This document shows positions 1 to 7,176 of a stretch of 64,000 bases of DNA, one piece after another (position 1 is the first letter of the stretch; every line of letters starts with the position of its first letter). The stretch covers positions 1,017,397 through 1,081,396 of the forward strand of contig CABOHA010000001.1 in assembly GCA_902399975.1 (NCBI GenBank), given 5' to 3'. A model generated the notes under the pieces. The model was not told where the DNA came from and made no database searches. It worked only from the letters and a program-made list of their open reading frames with translations. This DNA is from Coriobacteriaceae bacterium. GTDB taxonomy: Bacteria > Actinomycetota > Coriobacteriia > Coriobacteriales > Coriobacteriaceae. A program made the position numbers and the translations under genes.

Positions 1-21
1 TGACGGGTAGTCAGCACTCAT
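1..21 (-). other. Possible start of an off-edge gene
   Basis: On the minus strand an ATG at 21 is preceded by GAGGAGA at a normal ribosome-binding distance, and the frame stays open to the window edge. Only seven codons (MSADYPS) are visible, so no family can be named. The same frame is also open upstream to about 135 without a start codon, so this could instead be the interior of a broken gene. Confidence 0.2.
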
Positions 22-93
22 AGAGGGAATCTCCTCGGTTTCACATCGAAACAGTTCAAACGTAACGATATTACCATCCCACTGCGCCTGTGC

Positions 94-123
94 AAAAAAG
101 AGGGCCGCCAAACAGCGACCCTC
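94..123 (-). terminator. Rho-independent terminator after the topoisomerase remnant
   Basis: Minus-strand stem GAGGGTCGC / GCGGCCCTC with a 6-nt loop, followed by six Ts (plus-strand A run 94-99). It sits 25 bases after the stop of the topoisomerase remnant and would end transcripts coming from erm(B). Confidence 0.7.
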
Positions 124-148
124 CAGCGAAAGTGCATGTTATTTAGGA

Positions 149-451
149 CTAAGCAATCCTATGAAAAAAATGTTTCTTTCTAAAATGTTCAGCTAAAGTA
201 AACTTACATTCAGGATAATTTGAACAACCATAAAACGATTTTTTTAATACAATATTGTTGCCACACTTAGGACATTTTCCTACAAGGGGTCCCGAGCGCT
301 TAGTGGGAATTTGCACCCCTTATCGATACAAATTCCCCGTAGGCGCTAGGGACCTCTTTAGCTTCTTGGAAGCTGTCAGTAGTATATCTAATAATTTATC
401 TCCATTCCCTTTAGTAACGTGTAACTTTCCAAATTTAAAAAAGCGACTCAT
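149..451 (-). pseudogene. Truncated type IA topoisomerase C-terminus, split by a miniature element
   Basis: Two pieces of one coding sequence are visible. The piece at 451 starts with ATG (MSRFFKFGKLHVTKG) and is the small ORF commonly seen just after erm(B). Its ribosome-binding site GGAGG lies in the last codons of erm(B). The piece at 286-149 encodes a four-cysteine zinc ribbon (CPKC...CSNYPEC) typical of the C-terminus of plasmid topoisomerase III-like enzymes, and ends in TAG at 149. Between them lies an imperfect palindromic insertion (286-356) that breaks the frame. The catalytic domains are absent, so this is a plasmid remnant carried with erm(B). The topoisomerase assignment rests on the zinc-ribbon pattern; the joining of the two pieces is inferred. 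Confidence 0.7.
286..356. mobile_element. Miniature inverted-repeat element with Tn917-like ends (TIME)
   Basis: A 71-bp imperfect palindrome. The left arm starts GGGGTCCCGAGCGC and the right arm, read on the minus strand, starts GAGGTCCCTAGCGC; both continue with GGGAATTTG. The ends GGGGTCCCGAGCGC and AATTTGTATCGATAAG resemble the roughly 38-bp terminal repeats of Tn917-type Tn3-family transposons. It has no coding capacity, so it would be a non-autonomous derivative. I could not find a convincing 5-bp target duplication. Confidence 0.65.
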
Positions 452-455
452 AGAA

Positions 456-1193
456 TTATTTCCTCCCGTTAAATAATAGATAACTATTAAAAATAGACAA
501 TACTTGCTCATAAGTAACGGTACTTAAATTGTTTACTTTGGCGTGTTTCATTGCTTGATGAAACTGATTTTTAGTAAACAGTTGACGATATTCTCGATTG
601 ACCCATTTTGAAACAAAGTACGTATATAGCTTCCAATATTTATCTGGAACATCTGTGGTATGGCGGGTAAGTTTTATTAAGACACTGTTTACTTTTGGTT
701 TAGGATGAAAGCATTCCGCTGGCAGCTTAAGCAATTGCTGAATCGAGACTTGAGTGTGCAAGAGCAACCCTAGTGTTCGGTGAATATCCAAGGTACGCTT
801 GTAGAATCCTTCTTCAACAATCAGATAGATGTCAGACACATGGCTTTCAAAAACCACTTTTTTAATAATTTGTGTGCTTAAATGGTAAGGAATACTCCCA
901 ACAATTTTATACCTCTGTTTGTTAGGGAATTGAAACTGTAGAATATCTTGGTGAATTAAAGTGACACGAGTGTTCAGTTTTAATTTTTCTGACGATAAGT
1001 TGAATAGATGACTGTCTAATTCAATAGACGTTACCTGTTTACTTATTTTAGCCAGTTTCGTCGTTAAATGCCCTTTACCTGTTCCAATTTCGTAAACGGT
1101 ATCGGTTTCTTTTAAATTCAATTGTTTTATTATTTGGTTGAGTACTTTTTCACTCGTTAAAAAGTTTTGAGAATATTTTATATTTTTGTTCAT
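456..1193 (-). CDS. erm(B): 23S rRNA adenine N6-dimethyltransferase Erm(B)
   Basis: Dimethylates A2058 (E. coli numbering) of 23S rRNA, giving resistance to macrolides, lincosamides and streptogramin B. The 245-aa product has the full family length and, as far as I recall the sequence, is essentially identical to Erm(B) from Gram-positive cocci. It starts [18 protein letters not shown] and has the SAM-binding motif [11 protein letters not shown] (residues 34-44) and the catalytic NIPY-like motif, here GSIPYHLS (about 98-105). Ribosome-binding site AGGAG lies just before the ATG at 1193. A leader peptide gene 125 bases upstream (1318-1401) shows that the inducible translational-attenuation arrangement is kept. 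AT-rich codon use sets it apart from the GC-rich genes after 2500, a sign of recent transfer. Confidence 0.97.
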   Translation of the reverse strand: MNKNIKYSQNFLTSEKVLNQIIKQLNLKETDTVYEIGTGKGHLTTKLAKISKQVTSIELDSHLFNLSSEKLKLNTRVTLIHQDILQFQFPNKQRYKIVGSIPYHLSTQIIKKVVFESHVSDIYLIVEEGFYKRTLDIHRTLGLLLHTQVSIQQLLKLPAECFHPKPKVNSVLIKLTRHTTDVPDKYWKLYTYFVSKWVNREYRQLFTKNQFHQAMKHAKVNNLSTVTYEQVLSIFNSYLLFNGRK

Positions 1194-1317
1194 GTAATCA
1201 CTCCTGAAGTGATTACATCTGTAAATAAATACATAAGTTAAACGATTTGTTTGTAATTTTAGTTATCTGTTTAAAAAGTCATAAGATTAGTCACTGGTAG
1301 GAATTAATCTAACGTAT

Positions 1318-1401
1318 TTATTTATCTGTGTAATCACTGTTTTTAGTCTGTTTCAAAACAGTAGATGTTTTATCTACATTACGCATTTGGAATACCAACA
1401 T
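1318..1401 (-). CDS. erm(B) leader peptide
   Basis: A 27-codon ORF starting ATG at 1401 and ending TAA at 1318, reading MLVFQMRNVDKTSTVL and ending in NSDYTDK. It matches the known erm(B) control peptide, on which macrolide-stalled ribosomes refold the mRNA to expose the erm(B) ribosome-binding site. A strong AAGGAGG lies upstream. The stretch 1194-1317 between leader and gene is the regulatory mRNA structure and encodes nothing else I can see. Confidence 0.92.
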   Translation of the reverse strand: MLVFQMRNVDKTSTVLKQTKNSDYTDK

Positions 1402-1458
1402 GACGAATCCCTCCTTCTTAATTACAAATTTTTAGCATCTAATTTAACTTCAATTCCT

Positions 1459-1487
1459 ATTATACACAAAATTTTAAGATAAATCAA
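1459..1487 (-). promoter_or_regulatory. erm(B) promoter
   Basis: Minus-strand TTGATT (1487-1482), a 17-base spacer, then a perfect TATAAT (1464-1459). It lies about 60 bases upstream of the leader peptide and overlaps the last codons of the truncated repE. Confidence 0.8.
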
Positions 1488-1866
1488 TAGCTGTTGTTAA
1501 AATATCGCTTGCTGAAATAGTTTCTTTTTCCGTGTGAATATCAAAATCAATAAAGAAGGTATTGATTTGTCTTAAATTGTTTTCAGAATGTCCTTTAGTG
1601 TATGAACGGTTTTCGTCTGCATACGTACCATAACGATAAACGTTTGGTGTCCAATGCGTAAATGTATCTTGATTTTCGTGAATCGCTTCTTCGGAAGTCA
1701 GAACAACGCCACGTCCGCCAATCATGCTTTTTTTTGAGCGATACGCAAAAATAGCCCCTTTACTTTTACCTGGCTTGGTAGTGATTGAGCGAATTTTACT
1801 ATTTTTAAATTTGTGCTTTAACAAGCCGTCATGAAGCACAGTTTCTACAACAAAAGGGATATTCAT
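1474..1866 (-). pseudogene. repE: Truncated Inc18 replication initiator RepE (N-terminal fragment)
   Basis: The 130-aa ORF starts MNIPFVVETVLHDGLLK, matching the N-terminus of the RepE/RepR initiators of pAMbeta1 and pIP501, which are about 500 aa. The coding sequence matches down to ...DILTTAIDL and then runs into a stop within the erm(B) promoter region, so about three quarters of the protein, including the C-terminal DNA-binding part, is gone. Such a fragment cannot initiate replication. The same truncated ORF (called ORF298 in clostridial erm(B) elements such as Tn5398) usually precedes erm(B), so this is the standard erm(B) cassette rather than a local rearrangement. It keeps its own ribosome-binding site (AGGAG) and the upstream copy-control leader. 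Confidence 0.88.
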
Positions 1867-1931
1867 TCAGCTGTTCTCCTTTCTTACGAAAATTAATTAG
1901 TTAGAAGCTACGATCAAAGTTGAATCACAAC

Positions 1932-1970
1932 AAAAAAGGCAATCAACTAAGTTTTTCTTAATTGATTGCC
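1932..1970 (-). terminator. repE transcription attenuator
   Basis: Minus-strand hairpin of 14-bp arms (1938-1951 and 1957-1970, GGCAATCAA.../...TTGATTGCC) followed by six Ts at 1937-1932, about 70 bases before the repE start. This is the conditional terminator of Inc18 plasmids, favoured when the antisense RNA pairs with the nascent leader. Confidence 0.85.
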
Positions 1971-1988
1971 TGGTATCTTCTTAAAGAC

Positions 1989-2017
1989 TTGAAATCCCCT
2001 CAAAAACCCGATATAAT
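1989..2017 (+). promoter_or_regulatory. Promoter of the Inc18 antisense RNA
   Basis: Plus-strand TTGAAA (1989-1994), 17-base spacer, perfect TATAAT (2012-2017). It fires opposite to repE, as expected for the copy-control countertranscript. Confidence 0.85.
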
Positions 2018-2023
2018 GGGTTT

Positions 2024-2166
2024 ACAGATATTTAAGTATCTGATTAATAAAGTAATTAAATACTTTACCAAATTTTGGGTCTCGACTTCTTTAATTGATT
2101 GGTGGTAATCAATTAAGGCTCGCAGTTAAAGTTTCTCAGGCTTTAACTGGTCGTGGCTCTTTTTTT
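2024..2166 (+). ncRNA. Inc18 copy-control antisense RNA (RNAIII/ctRNA)
   Basis: The predicted transcript starts about 7 bases after the TATAAT at 2012 and ends at a hairpin CAGTTAAAG / CTTTAACTG (2123-2149) followed by a T run (2160-2166). The length of about 140 nt agrees with RNAIII of pIP501/pAMbeta1 (about 136 nt). It is fully complementary to the repE mRNA leader and in the plasmid drives premature termination at 1932-1970. The internal palindrome near 2090-2118 (TTAATTGATT / AATCAATTAA) can compete with the attenuator stem. Its target here is only a truncated repE, so it has no evident function. Confidence 0.8.
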
Positions 2167-2187
2167 GTATTCTTTATTCAGTTCGTT

Positions 2188-2235
2188 GTTTCGTTATATC
2201 TAGTATATCGCTTTTTAAAAAAAATACTATATAAG
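2188..2235 (-). promoter_or_regulatory. repE promoter region and right end of the plasmid-derived segment
   Basis: The minus strand contains TATACT (2207-2202) and TATAAC (2198-2193) as -10 candidates, with poor -35 matches. Composition changes from AT-rich plasmid-like to GC-richer DNA at about 2235, so the upstream promoter elements may have been cut off at the junction. Confidence 0.4.
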
Positions 2236-2257
2236 AATCATCCGGAAGGAGCGGCCG

Positions 2258-2497
2258 ATGAATACCAAACGATTTATCCTGAATGCACTTCTGGTTGTAG
2301 CACTTTTAGCGCTCTTGGCCTTCTCCCACTGGTATTCAAACCAACCAGCATTTGGCTACGTATTATATGCAGTAATGTCCGGAGATAAGGCCTGTTGCCC
2401 TCTGCGCGCAATTGACGTTCTCTATTTCTATGTAGCCGGCCCCTTATCAATCGCTTTGCTCTTGTTTCTTGTCTTTTACAACATCAAAAAACGCTAA
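2258..2497 (+). CDS. Small two-helix membrane protein, unknown function
   Basis: I do not recognise this 79-aa protein. It has a hydrophobic segment at about residues 6-24, a short extracytoplasmic-looking part with a Cys pair (GDKACCPLR, about 44-52), a second hydrophobic segment at about 54-75 and a basic end (NIKKR). A clear ribosome-binding site (AAGGAG) precedes the ATG. It is the first ORF after the plasmid-derived segment, and its GC content lies between the two regions. It converges with the AI-2E-type permease, with only 9 bases between the stops. It could belong to the inserted segment or to the chromosome. Confidence 0.55.
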   Translation: MNTKRFILNALLVVALLALLAFSHWYSNQPAFGYVLYAVMSGDKACCPLRAIDVLYFYVAGPLSIALLLFLVFYNIKKR

Positions 2498-2506
2498 CAG
2501 GGCCTC

Positions 2507-3916
2507 TTAGGAATCCGAATCATCCATGGAGCCGTCGATGCCGGTTTTGGTGTCGTCGTCCGTATTGGAATCGTCGTCCTTGGCGAAGGGGTTCTTGAAG
2601 AAACCCGTCGCGTCGGGCTGAAGACCCGAGAGCTTGATCCATGAATTATCGAGCTCGGGCTTGGGCATGGCCTTGGCCTCGGGCGCGGTCTCATTGCCGA
2701 TGAGCTCGGACTCATAGATGAACGTGTCATCGCCAAGCGCGTCATAGGCGGCGACCGGGTTGCCCTCGGCATCGCGATACGGCGTACCCTTAAACACGGC
2801 GCCTTCGTAGGCAACGAGCTGGCGGCCGGTCTCGTTTTCGAAGTAGTACACGAAGATACCCTTGAGGGCCGCGCACAGCGGGATGGCGATAACCATGCCG
2901 ATGGGGCCCATAAGCGCCGAGCCAATAACCAGGGCCGTGAGGCTCATGATGGGATGCACCTGTACCGAGCTCTGCATGACCTTAGGCGAAATGACGTTAT
3001 CGGTGACATTTTGTGCCACCATGGTCACAACCAGGGTCCACAACGCCAGCATCGGGCTAAACATGAAACCGAGCACCGTGGCAATCGCCGCGCTCACCCA
3101 GGGACCGACAACCGGGACCAAGTGCATGATGCCGGTAAAGATGGCCATGAGCGCCGCATACGGATGCCCAATGATCGTAAAGCCGATAAAGGCAAGGATA
3201 CCACCGCAGATGGACGTCACGACCATGCCACGCATGTAACCGCCGACTGAGCGCGAAAGAATCGCGACCATAAAGCGGTACGAGGTCTCCTTTTCCTGAC
3301 CGATGATGGTGCAGACCTCGTGGTGCATACGGGGATAATCGCAGGCAAGCCAATAGGCAAGCACCAGACCCAAAAAGATCACGAACAGCTGTGAGGCCGT
3401 GTTGGTGATAAGCGGAAACACGCCGCGGCCGAGCTCGGCGGCAATCTGTGAGACATATTTGGACGCCACCGTAACGAGCGAAGAAAGGTTATCGTCCAGG
3501 TACTCCTTGACCGGCGTGTTGTTGAGCGTCTTGGCGCGCGAGATCATCTCATTAAGGTCGCCACCCGCAACACGTAGCTGCTCAGGCAGGCGGCTCAAGA
3601 CTTCCATGATCTGACCAAAGAGAATCGGCGACAGGATACAGACGACACCGACGAGCACGGCTACGACCACAATGAGCGCGATGAGCGAGCCGATGCCACG
3701 GCCCACCCCATGATGCTCGAGCCAGTTGGTGATCGGCGACATCACAAAGGCAATAATGGAGCCGACGGCCAAAAACTCAATAACCGGCGCCAGAATCCCC
3801 ATGAGGTTAAAGATGACGGCAGCGATCACGATGCAGCCGACGACGGCCCAAATGCGCAGCGTCAGAATGCGGGTGTCGCGCAGCACGCGATCGGTTTGTT
3901 GGGGGTGTTCACTCAT
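2507..3916 (-). CDS. AI-2E family transporter (permease)
   Basis: A 469-aa polytopic membrane protein of the AI-2E/PerM family. Members export or exchange small solutes and some are linked to autoinducer-2, but the substrate cannot be read from sequence. Hydrophobic segments start at about residues 22 and 50, with a cluster between 155 and 350. The family signature lies around GTIIGHPYAALMAIFTGI-type sequence near 245-265 and VQVHPIMSLTALVIG near 320. The C-terminal 110 residues are a soluble acidic tail ending in many Asp residues, longer than usual. Its ATG overlaps the stop of the sigma factor gene (ATGA), so the two are translationally coupled. Confidence 0.85.
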   Translation of the reverse strand: MSEHPQQTDRVLRDTRILTLRIWAVVGCIVIAAVIFNLMGILAPVIEFLAVGSIIAFVMSPITNWLEHHGVGRGIGSLIALIVVVAVLVGVVCILSPILFGQIMEVLSRLPEQLRVAGGDLNEMISRAKTLNNTPVKEYLDDNLSSLVTVASKYVSQIAAELGRGVFPLITNTASQLFVIFLGLVLAYWLACDYPRMHHEVCTIIGQEKETSYRFMVAILSRSVGGYMRGMVVTSICGGILAFIGFTIIGHPYAALMAIFTGIMHLVPVVGPWVSAAIATVLGFMFSPMLALWTLVVTMVAQNVTDNVISPKVMQSSVQVHPIMSLTALVIGSALMGPIGMVIAIPLCAALKGIFVYYFENETGRQLVAYEGAVFKGTPYRDAEGNPVAAYDALGDDTFIYESELIGNETAPEAKAMPKPELDNSWIKLSGLQPDATGFFKNPFAKDDDSNTDDDTKTGIDGSMDDSDS

Positions 3917-4704
3917 GAACGAACCATTACTCCGTCGGGGTCAATCTTGTCCTGAATCTTCTTAAGCGTACGGCGCAGCAGACGCGAAACCTGCACCTGG
4001 GAGATGCCCAGCTTCTTAGCGATCTCGATCTGGGTCATGCCCTTCACAAAGCGCAGCTCGATCACCTCGCGCTCGCGCGGCGAGAAATCGCGAATGGCCT
4101 CCTCAATCACCAGGCGGTCATCGGTAAAGTCGAGCTCGTTGTCGTCGTCGGCGTAGCGATCGAGAATCGAAGGCGCATCGTCGGAATCGGACGCACCGGG
4201 GGCCTCGATGGGTACCGAAGTGTAGGCCGAGGACGATTCCATAGCTTCGAGCACCTCGTCGACGGTCACGTCCAGATATTCAGCGATTTCCTCAACCTTA
4301 GGAGAACGCTGCAGCTCGTTGGTGAGCTTGTCGGTGGCCTGGTTAACCTTGGCCGAGAGCTCCTGTAGACGACGCGGCACGCGCACGCTCCAGCCCTTGT
4401 CGCGGAAGTGGCGCTTAATCTCTCCCAGAATAGTAGGTGTCGCGAACGTGGTGAACTCGAGCCCGCGCTCAGGGTCAAAACGGTCGATAGCCTTGAGCAA
4501 GCCCAGATAGCCGACCTGCAAAAGGTCATCGAGCGGCTCACCGCGGTTCTTAAACTTGTTGGCAAGAAACCTTACCAGGTTCATGTGGGACATGACGAGT
4601 TGCTCGCGGGCATCCGGATCACCGGTCTCCTTGTAGCGACGAAACAACTCGCGGGTTTTCTCCTTGTCCCAAGCGGTCTTACCGCTCCGGGAACGTTCGG
4701 TCAT
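3913..4704 (-). CDS. SigB/SigF-type RNA polymerase sigma factor
   Basis: A 263-aa sigma-70 family factor of the general-stress/sporulation (SigB/F/G) subgroup. Region 2 is clear (MNLVRFLANKF, DDLLQVGYLGLLKAIDRFD, FTTFATPTILGEIKRHFRD; residues 42-105), followed by region 3 and a region 4 helix-turn-helix (REREVIELRFVKG, TQIEIAKKLGISQVQVSR; about 205-245). An acidic linker (SDSDDAPS, ADDDNELDFTDD) separates regions 3 and 4. It starts one base after the stop of a RsbW-like gene and overlaps the AI-2E-type permease, giving a three- or four-gene operon. Control by the upstream RsbW-like protein is inferred from this order. Confidence 0.9.
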   Translation of the reverse strand: MTERSRSGKTAWDKEKTRELFRRYKETGDPDAREQLVMSHMNLVRFLANKFKNRGEPLDDLLQVGYLGLLKAIDRFDPERGLEFTTFATPTILGEIKRHFRDKGWSVRVPRRLQELSAKVNQATDKLTNELQRSPKVEEIAEYLDVTVDEVLEAMESSSAYTSVPIEAPGASDSDDAPSILDRYADDDNELDFTDDRLVIEEAIRDFSPREREVIELRFVKGMTQIEIAKKLGISQVQVSRLLRRTLKKIQDKIDPDGVMVRS

Positions 4705-4705
4705 A

Positions 4706-5083
4706 TTAGATATCCGCCTTGAGGTCGAGGGAAAGCGTCAGGGGCGCCGCGGTCTTTTCGTAGGAATCGCACACGCTTGCAAGAATGAGTTCGGCATACA
4801 CGGCAGCCTGGTCATCCTCATCGACAGTCGCCTGATCGCCAAAGGTAAAGGTCATTCCCACATGAGATTCGTCGACATCGAATGTGATCGAGATATCGTC
4901 GCAGTCGACCGCGGTGCACCCAAAGATGAAGGCCTCCTCGGCAGCCATGCGAATATCCTCGATGCGATCGACGGACATAGAGCACAGGGCGCCGACGTTG
5001 GCGGCCGTCATGCGCACCAAGCGCGCGAAACGCGGATCACCGGCAACGCTCAGCGTAATGGGGCAGGTTGTTTCGCTACTCAT
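4706..5083 (-). CDS. RsbW-like anti-sigma/GHKL-fold protein
   Basis: 125 aa when started at the ATG at 5083 (MSSETTCPITL). An upstream in-frame extension overlaps the preceding gene and is Pro/Arg-rich, so I reject it. The layout (VAGDPRFARLVRMTAANVG, then a helix MAAEEAFIFG, then beta strands) matches RsbW/SpoIIAB anti-sigma factors, which bind and inhibit SigB/F. In active kinases the N-box helix carries a conserved Asn near EA..NA; here it reads EEAFIFG, without that Asn, so ATP binding may be altered. No STAS antagonist (RsbV) lies nearby. It overlaps the upstream gene by 8 bases and is followed after 1 base by the sigma gene. Function is inferred from fold pattern plus context. Confidence 0.65.
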   Translation of the reverse strand: MSSETTCPITLSVAGDPRFARLVRMTAANVGALCSMSVDRIEDIRMAAEEAFIFGCTAVDCDDISITFDVDESHVGMTFTFGDQATVDEDDQAAVYAELILASVCDSYEKTAAPLTLSLDLKADI

Positions 5084-5666
5084 CGCAGGACTCCTCGGAG
5101 GTCTCGGCGGGCGTATAGGTGTAATACTGAGCAGGCTTGGCTGCGGGCTTCCGAGCCGTATCTGCACCATCGGCGGCCTCGTCCTCAGCCTCACCAATCA
5201 GAACGCGCTCGGTAGGCTGTTCGGCCTCGGCGGCAGCGGCGAGCTTGCGATCGGCGTCGGCTGCAGGAGCCTTCACCTTGTTAAATAGTTTCTGCACGGC
5301 ACCGGCCGCAGAGTCGGTCACGCTCGACACGGCATTGCTGGCCTCGGCCACACTGCCCGTGACCTCAGAGATGTCGCGAACGACCGCCTCAACCTCAACA
5401 AGGTTGGACGTCAGGGCGTCAACGGCAGTCTTGCTCGATTTGAGGAGCGGCTCCACCTGGGCAAGTGCCGGTGTAAGCTCGTCAACGGCGCCATCGAGCT
5501 TTGCCACCACGGGCTGTGCCTCGGCGAGCGTGTTGTTGAGGTCGCTCACCGTCTGGTCGAGCGAATCAACGACGGTGCGCGTCTTGCGCAGCGTGAGCGC
5601 GAGCTCGATAACAGCCCACACGCCGGCAACGGCAAGTAGCACCAAGGCGATTTGAATGGGACTCAT
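5076..5666 (-). CDS. DUF948-like membrane-anchored coiled-coil protein
   Basis: 196 aa. One N-terminal transmembrane helix (residues 5-25, IQIALVLLAVAGVWAVIELAL) is followed by an alpha-helical region with heptad-like repeats (VVDSLDQTVSDLNNTL, LVEVEAVVRDISEV; about 30-125) as in DUF948/YtxG-type proteins. The C-terminus is a low-complexity Ala/Glu-rich tail. Such proteins occur next to general-stress genes in Firmicutes; their biochemical role is unknown. It lies upstream of and overlaps the RsbW-like gene, so it is probably the first gene of the sigma operon. Confidence 0.65.
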   Translation of the reverse strand: MSPIQIALVLLAVAGVWAVIELALTLRKTRTVVDSLDQTVSDLNNTLAEAQPVVAKLDGAVDELTPALAQVEPLLKSSKTAVDALTSNLVEVEAVVRDISEVTGSVAEASNAVSSVTDSAAGAVQKLFNKVKAPAADADRKLAAAAEAEQPTERVLIGEAEDEAADGADTARKPAAKPAQYYTYTPAETSEESCDE

Positions 5667-5766
5667 ACAAGCCTCCCAAATGAATCGAAAAACAGACGCT
5701 CTTCATGGTACCCCAAAGGGGACCGAACATGCCAAGTGTGAGATCGTGGGACAAAATAATCAGCAG

Positions 5767-7134
5767 CTACTTCGGAGCATTCCCGCTACGGTCGCGCTCG
5801 CTTTGCTCTACGCGCCACTCTTCCCAGCCGCGGCCGGCAGGCTGCCAAAACGCACCGCGCTCCAGCCCCTCGGGCAAATAGCGCTGATCGACCCAGCCTT
5901 CGGGATAATCATGCGGATACTTGTACACACCGTACTCATCGCTGCCCGGGCGATGGCGATCGCGCAGGTAGCTGGGCACCTCGCGAAGACCACTGCTGTG
6001 GATATCGGCCAGCGCCGCATCGATCGAGGCCTCGCACGCATTAGACTTAGGCGCCAGGCACACATAGAGCGCAGCCTGTGCCAGGTTGATGCGACACTCG
6101 GGATAGCCAATGACCTCGGCAGATGTAAATGCGGCATGTGCCACCAGCAGCGCCTGTGGATCGGCATTGCCAACATCCTCGGAAGCCTGAATCATGATGC
6201 GTCGGGCGATAAACTTGGGATCCTCCCCCGCATCGATCATGCGCGCAAGCCAGTAGATCGTGGCATCGGGGTCGCTACCGCGCATAGACTTGATGAACGC
6301 GCTGATAATGTCATAGTGCATGTCGCCGTTTTTGTCATACGAAAAACCTCGGCGTGGATTGGCAATCTTAACGTCATCCACGGTGATGGGATAACGCTTC
6401 CCCGCCGCCGGCACTGGCGTTCCCTCGGTATCGGGACGCGTGACGGCAATCTCGCTCGCAAGCTCAAGGGTCGTCAGAGCCGAGCGCGCATCACCCGCGG
6501 CCAGCGTGCAAATGGTCTTGACGGTATCCTCATCGGCCGAGAACTTACCGTTTAAACCCTGCGGTGCCTCGAGCGCACGCTCAATGAGCGTGGCGATATC
6601 CTCGTCTTTCAAGTGCTCAAGCTCTACCACGCGCCCACGCGACAACAGCGCGGAGTTGACCTCGAAGTACGGATTCTCGGTCGTGGCGCCAATCATAATG
6701 ACGGTACGGTTCTCAACGGCATGCAGCAGGGCATCCTGCTGTGACTTCGAAAAACGGTGGATCTCGTCGATGAACAAGATGGTACGGCGGTCATACGTAT
6801 TCAGGCGCGTCTTTGCCTCGTCGATCACGCGACGCAGGTCCTTTACGGTGCCCGTCACGGCGCTGACCTCGACAAACTCGCTCTTGGTATGGTTAGCGAT
6901 AATGTGAGCCAGCGTCGTCTTGCCCGTACCGGCCGGCCCGTACAGTATCACACTCGATAGCACGTCATGCTCGATTGCGGCACGCAACCACGAGCCCTTA
7001 CCGACGGCCTTTTGCTGGCCCACATACTCGTCGAGCGAATTGGGGCGCATGCGCACCGCAAGCGGCGCATTCTGAAAGGAACGCTCACGCGTCGAAGCAG
7101 AAAAAAGGTCGTCCATAGCCATCCCGTACATCAA
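5767..7134 (-). CDS. rarA: Replication-associated recombination protein A (RarA/MgsA), clamp-loader-like ATPase
   Basis: An AAA+ ATPase related to clamp loaders that acts at stalled replication forks. The 455-aa frame has the N-terminal motif RMRPNSLDEYVGQ, Walker A GPAGTGKT (about residues 66-73), Walker B ILFIDEIHRF, sensor GATTENPYFEVNSALLSR, and the C-terminal MgsA domain (SDPDATIYWLARMIDAGEDP; RHRPGSDEYGVYKYPHDYP). The length matches the family. The start is uncertain: ATGs at 7134, 7122 and 7116 are all in frame and none has a strong ribosome-binding site; MDDLFS (7116) is where family similarity begins. Confidence 0.93.
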   Translation of the reverse strand: MMYGMAMDDLFSASTRERSFQNAPLAVRMRPNSLDEYVGQQKAVGKGSWLRAAIEHDVLSSVILYGPAGTGKTTLAHIIANHTKSEFVEVSAVTGTVKDLRRVIDEAKTRLNTYDRRTILFIDEIHRFSKSQQDALLHAVENRTVIMIGATTENPYFEVNSALLSRGRVVELEHLKDEDIATLIERALEAPQGLNGKFSADEDTVKTICTLAAGDARSALTTLELASEIAVTRPDTEGTPVPAAGKRYPITVDDVKIANPRRGFSYDKNGDMHYDIISAFIKSMRGSDPDATIYWLARMIDAGEDPKFIARRIMIQASEDVGNADPQALLVAHAAFTSAEVIGYPECRINLAQAALYVCLAPKSNACEASIDAALADIHSSGLREVPSYLRDRHRPGSDEYGVYKYPHDYPEGWVDQRYLPEGLERGAFWQPAGRGWEEWRVEQSERDRSGNAPK

Positions 7135-7176
7135 TCAAAAATGTTTTCAACGAACAGTATACCGGAAAGATACGAA

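Noticed and set aside
320..511. The 63-residue minus ORF after erm(B) as an independent gene
   Set aside because: Its real start is the ATG at 451, and its last ~10 codons read into the inserted palindrome. It is the front piece of the topoisomerase remnant.
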